Source: Bolinopsis microptera
Lineage: Eukaryota > Ctenophora > Tentaculata > Lobata > Bolinopsidae
Assembly (NCBI RefSeq): GCF_026151205.1
Contig: NC_087077.1
Coordinates: 18,212,475-18,276,474, forward strand
Direction of reading: 5' to 3'
DNA length: 64,000 nt
Of the stretch, positions 10,596-20,959 are shown piece by piece (position 1 is the stretch's first letter; the number at the start of each line of letters is the position of its first letter). Both the position numbers and the translations under genes were made by a program. The notes beneath the pieces were generated by a model, which was given only the letters and a program-made list of their open reading frames with translations, searched no databases and had not been told where the DNA came from.

Positions 10596-10803
10596 CTGAG
10601 CGGCCGATGAGGGTGGACACGTGCAATGCCATTGGTACCGGGATACGTCCTGATCTACGTTTGTTCTTGGACATATCCACCGGCCTTCTCGGCCCTTCTT
10701 TGTTCGTGGATCGTGAGGCATTGGCCTTGTTCGGCTTCTCAATGTTCACGGGAGGTTTGTACTCAATAAACGAGTGAGACACCCGTCGGGCGATAGCATA
10801 CAT
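10596..10803 (-). CDS. Alternative first coding exon of the Kv gene (middle)
   Basis: ATG at 10803 opens 69 codons plus one base, ending at donor CGCTCAG/GTATGG in phase 1, the same phase as the two other candidate first exons. The region is clearly richer in GC than its surroundings. It encodes a basic N-terminal tail: MYAIARRVSHSFIEY at the start, a Lys/Arg-rich middle (NKRRSGRIP) and HVSTLIGRSG at the end. It resembles the exon at 13759-13987 at both ends (M-x-x-x-x-RR-x-S...FIE and HVS-S/T-L-x-x-RSG), so the two probably arose by exon duplication. The next compatible acceptor seen downstream on this strand is the Kv common exon at 1392. An unrelated gene is possible, but no other partner exon is visible. 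Confidence 0.5.
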
Positions 10804-10810
10804 CCCAATA

Positions 10811-11541
10811 GGGAGGAAGAGCTGGTTTTATAAAAAGCAGACAAATCCTACGAAAATAAAGAGCCTTAAAAAGGCTTTGAAGTTGAACCGGAACAGTTGC
10901 ACTCGAGTATGTGCAATAGGGAACACAATAGTTGAGAATGCGAGTCTTGATTGTTTCAGTTACTCTCGATAATCAATAACATTTGCACGTGATGCATTAC
11001 CCGGCCGGCGGCCACAATAGTAAATGAGTCGGAAGTTCGGAAATGCTTAAGGTCGTCGTTAGTTAAGCAGAAATGTCCGTATAGTATAGCAGAAAGCATT
11101 TAATACATCATTTGTGAGTTAGCCTATGTACACGTGCTCGGTTTATGCGACTTGATGCGGTAACGCTGTGACAAATGAACTCTGTCGGCAAGGTAACGCC
11201 CACTTACATAACTATCTTGACAATGATACAACTTCCTGGTCTGGGATCCACCGCGGTTTTGTATATATAATATATAAATATTTAGAACTAAGGCGGTCTT
11301 TAACTAATTATCTTTATTTTTGTAACTCTATAATTATAAGTAAGTAGAGCATAATTTCTATTATAGTAGCATTTACTCTTAGAACTAGTAGTAGTTGTAG
11401 CAGAATCTACAGTAATAATATTGGCATCATGAAAATCAAAAATGCCTCGATAAATTGCATTGTAAAAAACAAAAACTTGCGAAAGGGTCCTATAACTTCG
11501 AACGATGAAAATGTACTGATTCTGATGTCTGAGTCATCACC
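10811..11541. other. No gene seen
   Basis: Non-coding sequence upstream (on the minus strand) of the middle Kv first exon, so a promoter could lie here. I can point to no TATA box or initiator with confidence. Confidence 0.4.
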
Positions 11542-11650
11542 TTATATATTATATATGGCCCGCCGTGCACGAGTGCGCGACCATATCGTGGCTTTCGCCA
11601 CGGTATTGAATGTTCAATGAAATGACGATGATGATAACGACGTGAGACAA
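11542..11650 (+). mobile_element. Miniature element family A, copy 3 (degenerate)
   Basis: About 109 bp with the family-A core GCCCGCCGTGCACGAGTGCGCGAC, a hairpin ATCGTGGCTTTCGCCACGGT, and the end ACGTGAGACAA. The left end has decayed and no target duplication is visible. Confidence 0.6.
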
Positions 11651-12417
11651 TTTAGCTTAGCATATGGTAAGAACGCATCTCTTGGCATAAGGTCAAGGAG
11701 TTTAATGGGCGTAAAACACTGCTTTGTTCAAAGGTGTGACCGTTTCGTGTGCAAAACCATACAAATCTAAGTCACGTGATTATTAAAAGAACCATAAACT
11801 ACTGTTTACACTTACACTTGATAAAGTGTTATCTATAAAAACGTACGGTCCATGATCTAAGTAGGGTCTTAAAAATTGAAGAATCAGAATCAGATTTATC
11901 AGAAATTGAAAATGCAATATGTGCTGATCGAGACACTTAACTGACAAGCTCAAAGTCAATGTTCATCAACGTAATCTGGCCAATAGTGTATTTGATTGTT
12001 CCTCTAGGTAACCTGGATTACATTGCAGACCATTGAAGATGAATTACAATTTTGGACAACAGTTTGAAAACAATATCAGATTGGCCTATTCTAGGTTTGA
12101 AAAGTACTAGTTGTCATACCATGATACCATGCTCGATTAAAAATTACCATTGTAGGTTTATAGGGTTTATAACCTTGAACCTGTTAAATGTTATACTTAT
12201 ATAACATTTCAAACAAATACTGTGCGGGTTATTAAGATTTCCAGCCTGATAGTGTTTTGCTCTCCTCCCACTACATTATTTGGCACCCCTCCAAAGAATA
12301 TGCCGCACTCGTAACCCACTCTGTTCTATCAGTATCACTGAAAAAGACACTTCAATTCTGGAAATCACTTGACTACAGTTAATTTCAACTACAACCTATA
12401 GTACCTATAGTATACGA

Positions 12418-13235
12418 GTGGCTACTAGCCGGCTACTAGCCGACTAGTAGCCACTTTTGTAATAACAGCTCCTCAACTTCACATTACCAAACCGGCTACT
12501 AACCGGCACTTAAAAAGTGGTCACTAGCCGGCTACTAACCGGCTAGTAGCCGGCTAGTGACCAGAAAGTGGCTACTAACCGGCTACTAGGCGGTCACTAG
12601 CCGGCTATTAGCTGAGCTCTAAAGCAGACCTACTTTCTCGAGGTTCCAAACCGGCTACTAGCCGGCACTTGAGAAGTGGTCACTAGCCAGCTATTAGCTT
12701 GGCTCTAATAGACCTTAGTAGCCGGTTAGTAGTCGGCTAGTGACCGCTTTTCAAATGCCGGCTAGTAGCCGGTTTGGGACCTCGAGAAAGTAAGTCTATT
12801 AGAGCCAAGCTAATAGCCGGCTAGTGACCGGTTAGTAGCCACTTGGTGACTACTAGCCGGTTAGTAGCCGGCTAGTGACAACTTTTCAAGTGCCGGCTAG
12901 TAGCCGGTTTGGAACCTCGAGAAAGTAGGTCTGCTTTAGAGCTCAGCTAATAGCCGGCTAGTGACCGCCTAGTAGCCGGTTAGTAGCCACTTTCTGGTCA
13001 CTAGCCGGCTACTAGCCGGTTAGTAGCCGGCTAGTGACCACTTTTTAAGTGCCGGTTAGTAGCCGGTTTGGTAATGTGAAGTTGAGGAGCTGTTATTACA
13101 AAAGTGGCTACTAGCCGGCTACTAGCCGGCTAGTGACCACAAAGTGGCTACTAACTGGCTACTAGGCGGTCACTAGCCGGCTATTAGCTGAGCTCTAAAG
13201 CATACCTACTTTCTCGAGGTTCGAAACCGGCTTCA
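12418..13235. mobile_element. Foldback element built from GGCTACTAGCC words
   Basis: An inverted repeat with arms of about 300-390 bp around a centre at about 12715-12790. The arm sequence ACAGCTCCTCAACTTCACAT (about 12467) returns inverted near 13075-13100, and CTACTTTCTCGAGGTT (about 12630) returns inverted near 12910. Each arm is full of short partially palindromic words (GGCTACTAGCCGG, GGTCACTAGCCGG, GGCTATTAGC). Past the right arm, 13140-13235 repeats about 12567-12658 in direct orientation. No ORF. Confidence 0.75.
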
Positions 13236-13758
13236 GATAAAACTGAATACAGTAAAGCAACACCGCAGTCAAATAATATAAAGATAACAAATGCTGTATT
13301 TAAGACATCCTTTGATCCCATCTGACCGATTCATGAAGCTGTGTGATAAATGTAATTAGGTGCAACTGACAGTGACAATGATTAAAAGTTTTAATCGTAC
13401 TTATTGTGAGCAGTGAGCACGAACGCCAGCTCGCACGTTATCGAGTCGCAATAAATAAGAATTTTTTTATAGACTGCACAGTAGTTAAATGATAATAGTT
13501 ATATCGAAGTGCTGAAGGGTAATACGATCTTGGCCCAATGCTGATCTTTAGCACATATCATTGACATAAATATTATTTATACTCGTGACGCTAATCTTTC
13601 TACTTCGATCGCGATCCCATTTTCTTGATTATGGAGCTTATTAATACTACCGTAGTTGTCGCAATTACTTGTACAAATATATAATTAAAAAAGAAAATAT
13701 ATGCTTTATTTTTACTAATAATTGCACCATTGACTTAATTGTAACCTTATGAACTCAC
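13236..13758. other. No feature seen
   Basis: AT-rich spacer immediately downstream of the distal Kv first exon on the minus strand; part of its presumed intron. Nothing supportable on either strand. Confidence 0.4.
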
Positions 13759-13987
13759 CTGAACGTTTATAAAGACTTGAAACATGTTGAGCGATTGGTC
13801 TCTTAGTCTGGTTTCCCAACTTTCGTTCTCCACTCTTATTTTCATCTGATGTTATCCCTCTCATCTTTTTAGAAGATGTCGATTCATCATCCGGCCCATT
13901 TAATGTAATCTCTCTAGACTCATCAGGGTTATTGTATTCGTAACCCTTGCCCTCAATAAAGGAAAATCGCCGAACAAGTAAGTGCAT
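13759..13987 (-). CDS. Alternative first coding exon of the Kv gene (distal)
   Basis: ATG at 13987 (MHLLVRRFSFIEGKGYEY) opens 76 codons plus one base, up to donor CGTTCAG/GTGAGT, phase 1. The frame stays open a little upstream to another ATG at 14011, but alignment with the exon at 10596-10803 supports 13987. The tail is acidic and serine-rich in the middle and ends PIAQHVSSLYKRSG. Its relation to the middle exon and the shared phase suggest it is used as an alternative N-terminus of the same Kv gene, from a promoter upstream of about 14 kb. Confidence 0.5.
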
Positions 13988-15081
13988 GGTAAGATAAGCA
14001 AAGTAGTTCAACTAGAAAGGTTAGCGGAAGAGCTGATGATATTGAAATAGCTCAGTTGTCGGTACAACGCCAAACACGATGAACTTTTCTCATCATTAAA
14101 GACTACACGTGAAAGTGCGTTAACAGTAATTACAAGTGGGCAGTAATCACTGCACTTAGGTGCCCTGCCGGGCTATAATGGACCCTTACCAAGTAAAACG
14201 TCTAGCAGTAAGATTTACTAGTAGTACAGCGTGGGGGGTAAGACTGAACCGAGGAATGTTTGGTCTTTAGTGGCAAGTTCTTAAATTGGTTCTTTGCATG
14301 TGGACAGAGATAAGCTTCTAACGGGATATTAATATTATCGTTAGATGTTAATGTTATACTTATAGCGTTGTGGTGGATATATTTGTAATCAACGCAATAC
14401 TAATAGTTCTTCTTTGAAAAGAGAAATAAATAAAAATAAACTGATGCGTATTGACAAAACAATAAGTTTTTAAGCATTTTTTCCGTCAACTTTGATAAAG
14501 AGTTTAGGCAAATCGATTGTTCCCTGAAACTACTCGCTGATCTTAGAAACGAATGGTGCGGCTTTATGGTCATGATCTGTTTTAAGACAATGATCTGGAT
14601 AAATTTCATGCAGAAATCCAATACAATTACTGGGAGGACGTATCCAAATGGCCTTATGTAAATCGACCATGCCTTATTTCCGTTTAAAAATCAGATTCAT
14701 ATAAACAGGTTTAATTAGGTTTTGGTACTGTTCATGGCTTAAGAATTGCTTAATATTCTTCTGCTCAATTTCTTAGCATTGAAAATTGGTGCACGATCGT
14801 TTACGATTGGTCCAACAAGTATTCTCTGTACAATATTCGTACATAATATAAGTATAACGGTTGCCAATACGACACACCCAGAATATGAATTGTGGACAAA
14901 AGACCACTTAAAGTTAAACACTTACGGTTATTATCATCCTCTCCATTAACCAGGGAAATTGCCGCAACGAGGGCCATCAAATGGTCACTGTAGGTCACGT
15001 AGTCGTTTCCTCTTTCTAATTAAATAATTGTAATGAGGTCACACATTTTATAGCATGTATAATGTATAATTGTGTATTATA
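13988..15081. other. Putative upstream region of the distal Kv first exon; nothing firm
   Basis: Several short open frames without recognisable content. One minus-strand stretch near 14940-15000 reads like a short hydrophobic leader followed by a GT donor, but it has no partner and is not called. Confidence 0.35.
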
Positions 15082-15473
15082 TTTGACAAAAACCCATAAT
15101 TATTGGGTAAAGTGGACCGCTGCTAGTGTCTCTCTTTCCCAAACAAAAGGAAATGATATTAATATGATTGACCGTCTGCAAATGCAAAATAATGCGTTCG
15201 GGTCGATACCTAGTCTTTCGGGATAAGGGTGGTAGTTAGTGAATTAGCTGAAGTTTATTGAATCTTTATTGCCGAGTACAGCTGCCTTCGGGTAGTTCTT
15301 CTTAATTTATTACAATTGTAAATAAATGGGAAAAGCGAGCGACCGATTTCATTCTCGGTATCATTTTGCATTAGCAGACGCGACGGTCAATCAAATTAGT
15401 ATCATTTCCTTTTGTTCGGGAAAGAGAGAAACTAGCAGCGGTCCACTTTACCCAATTATGGGTTTTGGTCAAA
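15082..15473. mobile_element. MITE with TA target duplication (Tc1/mariner-like)
   Basis: 392 bp. The left arm beginning TTTGACAAAAACCCATAATT matches the right arm inverted for about 140-150 bp, covering GGGTAAAGTGGACCGCTGCT and AAAGGAAATGATA. TA occurs at both flanks (15080-15081, 15474-15475). Non-coding. Confidence 0.75.
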
Positions 15474-15482
15474 TATCATCTC

Positions 15483-16121
15483 TTTTTTATGAATTTCAGG
15501 GCCAGGGTACTTTATAAAGTCGAAATATAAACTGATAATTCTTCATTAATAAGGAGGTATAGTTTCAACGATTTCAAAATGTTTCCTTTGAAAACATTTC
15601 CTTGTGTTTAGGTGAGCATATCGGTCGATCACTGACTGAAAATGCCACATTATACTCATTCAAGTTGGCATTAAATTCATATATATAATGCCATTGAACT
15701 GTCGTGACAAAGCAGAATTTGTTCAAAATCACGAATGAGCAAAATTCTCATCTTTCGCACGTGCAAACTTTGAGCGAACGTTGCGTGCGCATCCAATATT
15801 CAATCACCTTAAATTTTTGCATTTTCGTAATTTATGTATAGTTTATTAAGCATGCAAAGTTTCAGAATATTTCAAGAAGAACTTTTATCACAACGGCACT
15901 CCAAAGTTGACAGAAAATGGTGAAAACAGCAATTTTCAGTGATTTTAGCAATTTTATATCAATTTAGGCGTGTCCCCACGTGTGCAACGTTTCGATTTTT
16001 AACTTTAATACTAGCCTAATGCACAATTTATACCTATAGGAAGCGGAACTGAGCTCCACAACCCAAGGCATGGCCCAACACCAAAGATTTTTGAAAAGTT
16101 GTTACTTTGTCAAAAATCAAT
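15483..16121. other. No feature seen
   Basis: AT-rich spacer up to the presumed 3' end of the RTE-like LINE. Nothing supportable. Confidence 0.4.
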
Positions 16122-16154
16122 GACGTCATCATACATACATGAAGAGGTCTCCTC

Positions 16155-18134
16155 CTAGTCGTTGGAGTGGCCTGCATCACACACATCTCTTCTACGGCGT
16201 AACATGTTCCTCCATTCCACTCGCTTTAGAGCCAACTGTTTTACTGCATCTCTGCTGATGTTATCGACACCTGTAAATTCAGCCGCATCCTCGAGTACAC
16301 AGGCCATCCAGCCTTTGCGGGGTCGTCCTCTCAGTCTCTTTCCATAGTTTGGTTTCCAATCCAGTAAGAAATTGGGGAACCGCGTCTCTGGCATTCTGAC
16401 AACATGTCCGTATCACCTTAGTCTATCCGCACCGATGAAAGTTTCGATAGACTTAATTCCAGCACGCCTGAGAACTTCTTCATTGGAGACATGGAAGAAC
16501 CATTTTATCTTCAAGATTCTTCTCAGGGAGGTCAGATGGAAGACCTCAAACCGTTTCATCTGCTTCTTTGTTGTGTTCCACACTTCAGCTCCATATAACA
16601 GAATAGTAATAACAGCAGCCTTGTAGATACGGATCTTGGTGGGCGTTCTTATAGTTCGACTGTTCCATATCTTCCAAAGCTGATGAAACGCACCATTAGC
16701 ACGCTGGATCCTGATGTCAAGATCTCGGTCAATGGTACCATCCCCACTGATGTTGGCACCAAGATAAACAAAGTTGCTGACCTGTTCAACAGGTTCTCCC
16801 TCCACTGTTAGCTTTATACTGTCTCTTTCGGTGTAAGGTCGCTGGGACGCACACTTGCTGATCGCCATGCATTGTGTCTTTTTAGCGTTGATCTTCAACC
16901 CAGCATAAGAGGTGTAATAAGCTATAAGATCAGTGGACTCTTGCAGCCCTTCTTCAGTATTGTCCATCACTGCCAGATCATCAGCGTAGTCACTATCCAT
17001 GATAACTTTTTCATCTGCACCCTTTAGTTCCTTTTGCAGTACAGCACCATGACTGATTGCCTTGTGAACCTCGGCCAAAAAGATTCCAAAGTTCAGACAG
17101 AAATTAAATACAGGAGGGCCCTGGATATCACCCTGTCCAGTGCCCGAATTAACAGAGAACCAATCAGACATTTCACCATTCACCCTGACAGCACTCATGG
17201 TTCCGTTGAAGAATGCCTGAAAGATTCTAACATATTTCTCAGGAAGTCCATAGTGTCTCATGCTTGACCAGATAAACTCTCTTCTGATGGAATCAAACGC
17301 TGCCTTAAAATCAATGAAATTAACATAAAGTGGAATGTTAAACTCAATGCAGTTGTGAATAATGGTGCGGATGGAATAAATCTGATCAATACATGAGCGG
17401 TTCCGTCTGAACCCACACTGATTTTCCCTAAGAAGACACTCCATTCCAACATCCAGCCTCTTAAGAAGAACCATTTGAAGAACCTTAGAAGACGTTGCCC
17501 TAAGAGTTATACCCCTATTATTGCAGCAGTATGAGGTGTCTCCCTTCTTTCCGATAACCACTATAACACCTTTAAGCCAATCCTCAGGGATCACCTCTTC
17601 CTCCCATACCTTTTTAAACAGTAGCTCTAGTTGGCCAACAAGAGCACTTCCACCATACTTAAGTTGTTCATTAGTTATCTCATCAACCCCTGCACTTTTG
17701 CAGTTCTTCAGTTTCTTTAGAGCATAACTAATCTCATCTCTAGAAGGAGGTCCATCAGAACAAGAAAGGTAGTCAAAACTCGGTTGTGAGGGCACACCAT
17801 CGAGGTCATCAAGATTGGCATCCGATAGTGGAGGATTTAAGAGCTCAGTAAAGTGCTCCTTCCACCTTTCCTTCTGACTGTCCGGGTCTGTAATAAAATG
17901 ACCATCCTTATCCCTAACTGACATACCCACTTTCTTCTTCTTTTTCCCAGAAATCGTCTTTATCTTATCCCAAACTTCCCTTTGCTGGCCTTTCTTAGAA
18001 GCCTCCTCTAGATCAGTCGCTATTTTAGTAGCCCAGTTGTTGTCGTCAATTTTACAACTTTTCTTAACTAATTTATTAAGTTTAGAGTAGGCTGATCTAT
18101 TGACGTTTGAAGTGGGATCCCTCCGTTTGAACAT
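16155..18134 (-). pseudogene. RTE-like reverse transcriptase, one nonsense codon
   Basis: Copies element RNA into DNA by target-primed reverse transcription. The frame from 18134 to 16155 is uninterrupted except for TGA at 16413-16415, in the context ADRLR-stop-YGHVVRMPETRF. Related elements have Trp there, so a single TGG-to-TGA change explains it. Visible RT motifs are KSAGVDEI (motif near palm), CNNRGITL, FIDFKAAFDSI (first catalytic Asp), GTGQGDIQGPPVF, the catalytic SDYADDLAVM, GLKINAKKTQCM and LYGAEVW. The C-terminal part ends in GKRLRGRPRKGW and a Cys/Arg-rich tail. The first residues (MFKRRDP) are not a real start; the frame continued from the endonuclease before the MITE arrived. Confidence 0.9.
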
Positions 18135-18142
18135 TCCCCGTT

Positions 18143-18449
18143 CAGTGGCGTAACGAAGGGCCCCGCTGACCCCGCTGTGCAGGGGGGCGCCGTCTTAGGG
18201 GGGGCGCCAAATCGTCGTTTGAATGTGGGACAATTTCGAAAACTTAACTAAAGTACTAGCAAAACTGCGCGTTTTGCTCTAGATACACACTTTATTAGAG
18301 ATTTTACCGGCGTATCCTCTAAAATCACCTAATTTGTTCAATTTTAGGGAGGGGCACCAAAAGGGGAGGGGGCGCCAACAGGGGGGCGCCTTTTCGGCGG
18401 GGGGGGGGGGGGGGGGGGGGGGGCGCCAACAGGCAACGTTACGCCACTG
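18143..18449. mobile_element. hAT-type MITE inserted in the LINE
   Basis: 307 bp with perfect 13-bp inverted ends (CAGTGGCGTAACG) and an exact 8-bp target duplication TCCCCGTT (18135-18142 and 18450-18457). The inside is rich in GGGGGGCGCC blocks and holds an uninterrupted run of about 25 G (18399-18423). Removing it and one TSD copy puts the flanking LINE frames back in register, so it inserted into an intact ORF. Confidence 0.93.
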
Positions 18450-18457
18450 TCCCCGTT

Positions 18458-19619
18458 GCTCTATCAAGTTCTTAGAGGTTTGCGAAAGGTGTTGTTCTTT
18501 AACCTTCCGGGGACGCTTTCCAAGCACTTCCATCGAGACATCAGTGACTGTCTGCTTGAAATTATCCCACATGTCCTCAAGGTTGACCTCATTAGCCAGA
18601 CAATCAAAACGGTTCTGAAGAGCCACGTTGTACTCTTGAATCTTAGACGAGTTTCGCAAATGTTCGATAGCAGGCACATCGTGCCTTTTAGCAGTGATCT
18701 TAGCTACCGACTGCAGTTTGATTTGCAGCCGTCCACGAACAAGATAGTGATCTGAACCAATGTCCGCCCCACGACATACATTAACATCGAGTAGCGAGTG
18801 TTGGAATCGTCCACTAATACAAATATGATCTATTTGATTCACAGTTAACCCGTTGGGAGACCGCCATGTACCCTTGTAGATGTCTCTATGCTGGAACAGA
18901 GTTCCACCGATAACAAGTTGATTGGCTGCACAGAAATCCATGAGCCTGGTCCCATTGTCGCTTGATGAACTATGGAGAGATTCTCCACCAATAACTCCCT
19001 CGAATCCATATCTGTTTGAAGTAACTTTTCCATTGAAGTCACCCAGTAGCAGTTTCAGATCATGTCGGGGCAGTTCACCAAACGTGTCTGATAAAACGTT
19101 GTAAAAACGATCTTTCTCTCCGTCATCAGCACCGTCAGTCGGAGCGTAGGCTACAACAACAGATATGTTGAGGTGTTTGCCGTGTAACCTAGCTGTTAAG
19201 ACCCGCTCTGATGTAGGTACATAAGAGATCAGGGAGTTCCTGACCTTTTTGGAAAGACATAGGCCAACCCCTTGCCTTTTGATACCATCTCCCCTACCAG
19301 AATGAATAAGTAGACTACCATTGTCCAAAAGTGTACTTCCAGATCCTGGCATATGAGTTTCAGTAATACCCAAAATATCAAGACTGTAGTGATCAATGTT
19401 CTGACTGAGTTGATAAAGCTGTGAAGATGAGCTGACTAAAGATAAAACATTCCAGGTTCCAAAGTACATTGAGTGTTTGCTGTAGTTGATAGGATTGGAC
19501 TTGCTGAAATCAGTGTCAACATGAGCGATCTGTTGACTAATTACTCTGTTGTTATGACGAGCAACCACTCTTCTCATCAGGCCACTGGGGTCCCTGAGGC
19601 TTTGCCCAGTTGCCGTCAT
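18458..19619 (-). pseudogene. RTE-like LINE endonuclease domain
   Basis: Endonuclease/exonuclease/phosphatase-fold domain that nicks the target DNA for LINE insertion. Starting at ATG 19619, the motifs are FGTWNVLSL (first strand), GITETHMPG (catalytic Glu), VVVAYAPTDG, LLLGDFNGKV (Asp-Asn pair), VNQIDHICISG and ADIGSDHYLVRG (catalytic Asp-His). All the usual catalytic residues are present. The open frame as read today runs into the MITE and ends at 18279 after a proline run, so the last 58 or so residues are MITE-encoded. Similar to host proteins mis-annotated as craniofacial development protein 2-like, which are themselves LINE-derived. Confidence 0.9.
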
Positions 19620-19948
19620 CCTGGTCTCACCCGACCTCGCAGAGGTAGAAGCACACCGTCCTTGATTTGTGTGTAATGTTTCAGTAGCAAACTTTTAGAG
19701 AGGAGAAGTTGCCAGCATCTCGCACCCGGTTTTTATCGACCTTTGCCTGTCTAGATCCATAGTGTTTTGTTGCACGTCATCTGTTTATACTGGAGTCACC
19801 CAGGACAGATTACAATGCTTAATAGTAGCACCTCGAAAAGGATGTGATTCTTCATCACGCACTATGGTCATTGGAATAGGAGAGGTTATTGGCTTCACCG
19901 CCTTCACGATCACTATTCCCTGAGATTATAAATAATCTCTTGCCACCA

Positions 19949-19980
19949 AACACCCCTTGATGACGTCATCAAGGGGTGTT
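19949..19980. repeat. 32-bp perfect palindrome at the LINE 5' boundary
   Basis: AACACCCCTTGATGAC is followed directly by its exact reverse complement. The centre TGACGTCA is also a CRE/ATF-like octamer. It falls exactly where the LINE 5' end should meet host DNA. Confidence 0.85.
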
Positions 19981-20147
19981 ATTGTTAAGGACTTCAAATA
20001 ATTTTTGTATATAATGTAAACTAAAGTGTAAACAATTATATTTAAGACCTGTGGTCGGAAATGTCTGTATCTTTTATACTTTAGAATCTACGGACACCTA
20101 AATACAGGCTATAATTGACTGGCAAAGCGTCTATCCCTGAATATATA

Positions 20148-20957
20148 CAGGGTGGGCCATAAAACACTACCCATCCATATCTCTTAAAATTGTTACAGCT
20201 CGCTGAGATCTTGATAATTATTTTCTTTCAGAATGGAAAAGCGCCATAACTTACGTTCTGATTAATATTTTTGTTTCAAATTTTTAGAGAATGTCAATCA
20301 TAATTAGACACAACTTCGTGCCAAGTTTTGTGTGAGTCTGAGCTTCTCTGACAAAGTTAGCTCCTGAGCGTGCTAGCTTTAATTTCTCACCCATAACTGT
20401 TTACATTGGTTAATTTAGGAACCACCAAAAAAAATCCTGGGTAAAAATTAAAAAAACACTGATTTATTTATGTTTTACCAATTCTATTCACCATGATGCA
20501 TCGCACATTCCATGTAGTGAGAAGAACGATATAAACAAGCAGGAAAGATCATCTGTGATAGTCCTTATCAGTTAAAATATAGAGAGAATGGAATGTCCGA
20601 TGGATCATGGTGAATAGAATTGGTAAAACGTGAATAAATCGGTGGTTTTTTAATTTTTTTACCCAGGATTTTTTTTGGTGGTTCCTATTAACCAATGTAA
20701 ACAGTTCTGGGTGAGAAATTCAAGCTAGCTCACTCAGGGGCTAAATTGGTCAAATAAGCGCAGTGAAGCTCGCACTCACACAAAACTTGCCACAAAGGTT
20801 TAGCTACTTGTTATTAACATTCTGTGAAATTTAGAAGCAAAATATTTATCAGAACATAAGTTATGCCACTTTTTGTTTTTAAAATAATTATCAAGATCTC
20901 AGCGAGCTGTAACAATTTTAAGAGATAAGGATGGGTAGTGTTTTATGGCCCACCTTG
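20148..20957. mobile_element. Large palindromic MITE, CAGGGTGGGCC ends, TA TSD
   Basis: 810 bp, two arms of nearly 400 bp in inverted orientation. Ends CAGGGTGGGCCATAAAACAC and CAAGGTGGGCCATAAAACAC; TA on both flanks (20146-20147, 20958-20959), so Tc1/mariner-like. The arms include GGTTCCTAAATTAACCAATG-type and ACCCAGGATTTTTTTTGGTG-type words. No ORF. The same terminal word occurs at 58424-59190. Confidence 0.85.
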
Positions 20958-20959
20958 TA

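Larger units (their letters stand above)
16133..19960 (-). mobile_element. Near-intact RTE-like LINE, interrupted by a hAT MITE
   Basis: Minus-strand non-LTR retrotransposon. From the 5' side it has about 340 bp of leader, an apurinic-type endonuclease, a reverse transcriptase with a C-terminal extension, and a short 3' tail ending in ATGTATGTATGATG-type repeats (about 16126-16140), as in RTE/BovB-group elements. The ORF was once continuous from about 19619 to 16155. Two lesions break it: a 307-bp hAT MITE (18143-18449) and a TGA at 16413-16415. TGACGTCATCA occurs at 16122-16132 and 19961-19971 and may be the target duplication. Placement in the RTE group rests on the general look of both domains. 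Confidence 0.8.

Noticed and set aside
10550-10777. Plus-strand ORF opposite the middle Kv first exon
   Set aside because: A shadow of the minus-strand exon; no splice signals or motif of its own.
12418-13235. Simple satellite DNA
   Set aside because: The large inverted symmetry and unique words within each arm show a foldback element rather than a head-to-tail satellite.
14801-14998. Signal-peptide-like minus-strand exon near 14950-15000
   Set aside because: A short hydrophobic stretch and a GT donor only; no phase-matched partner could be found.
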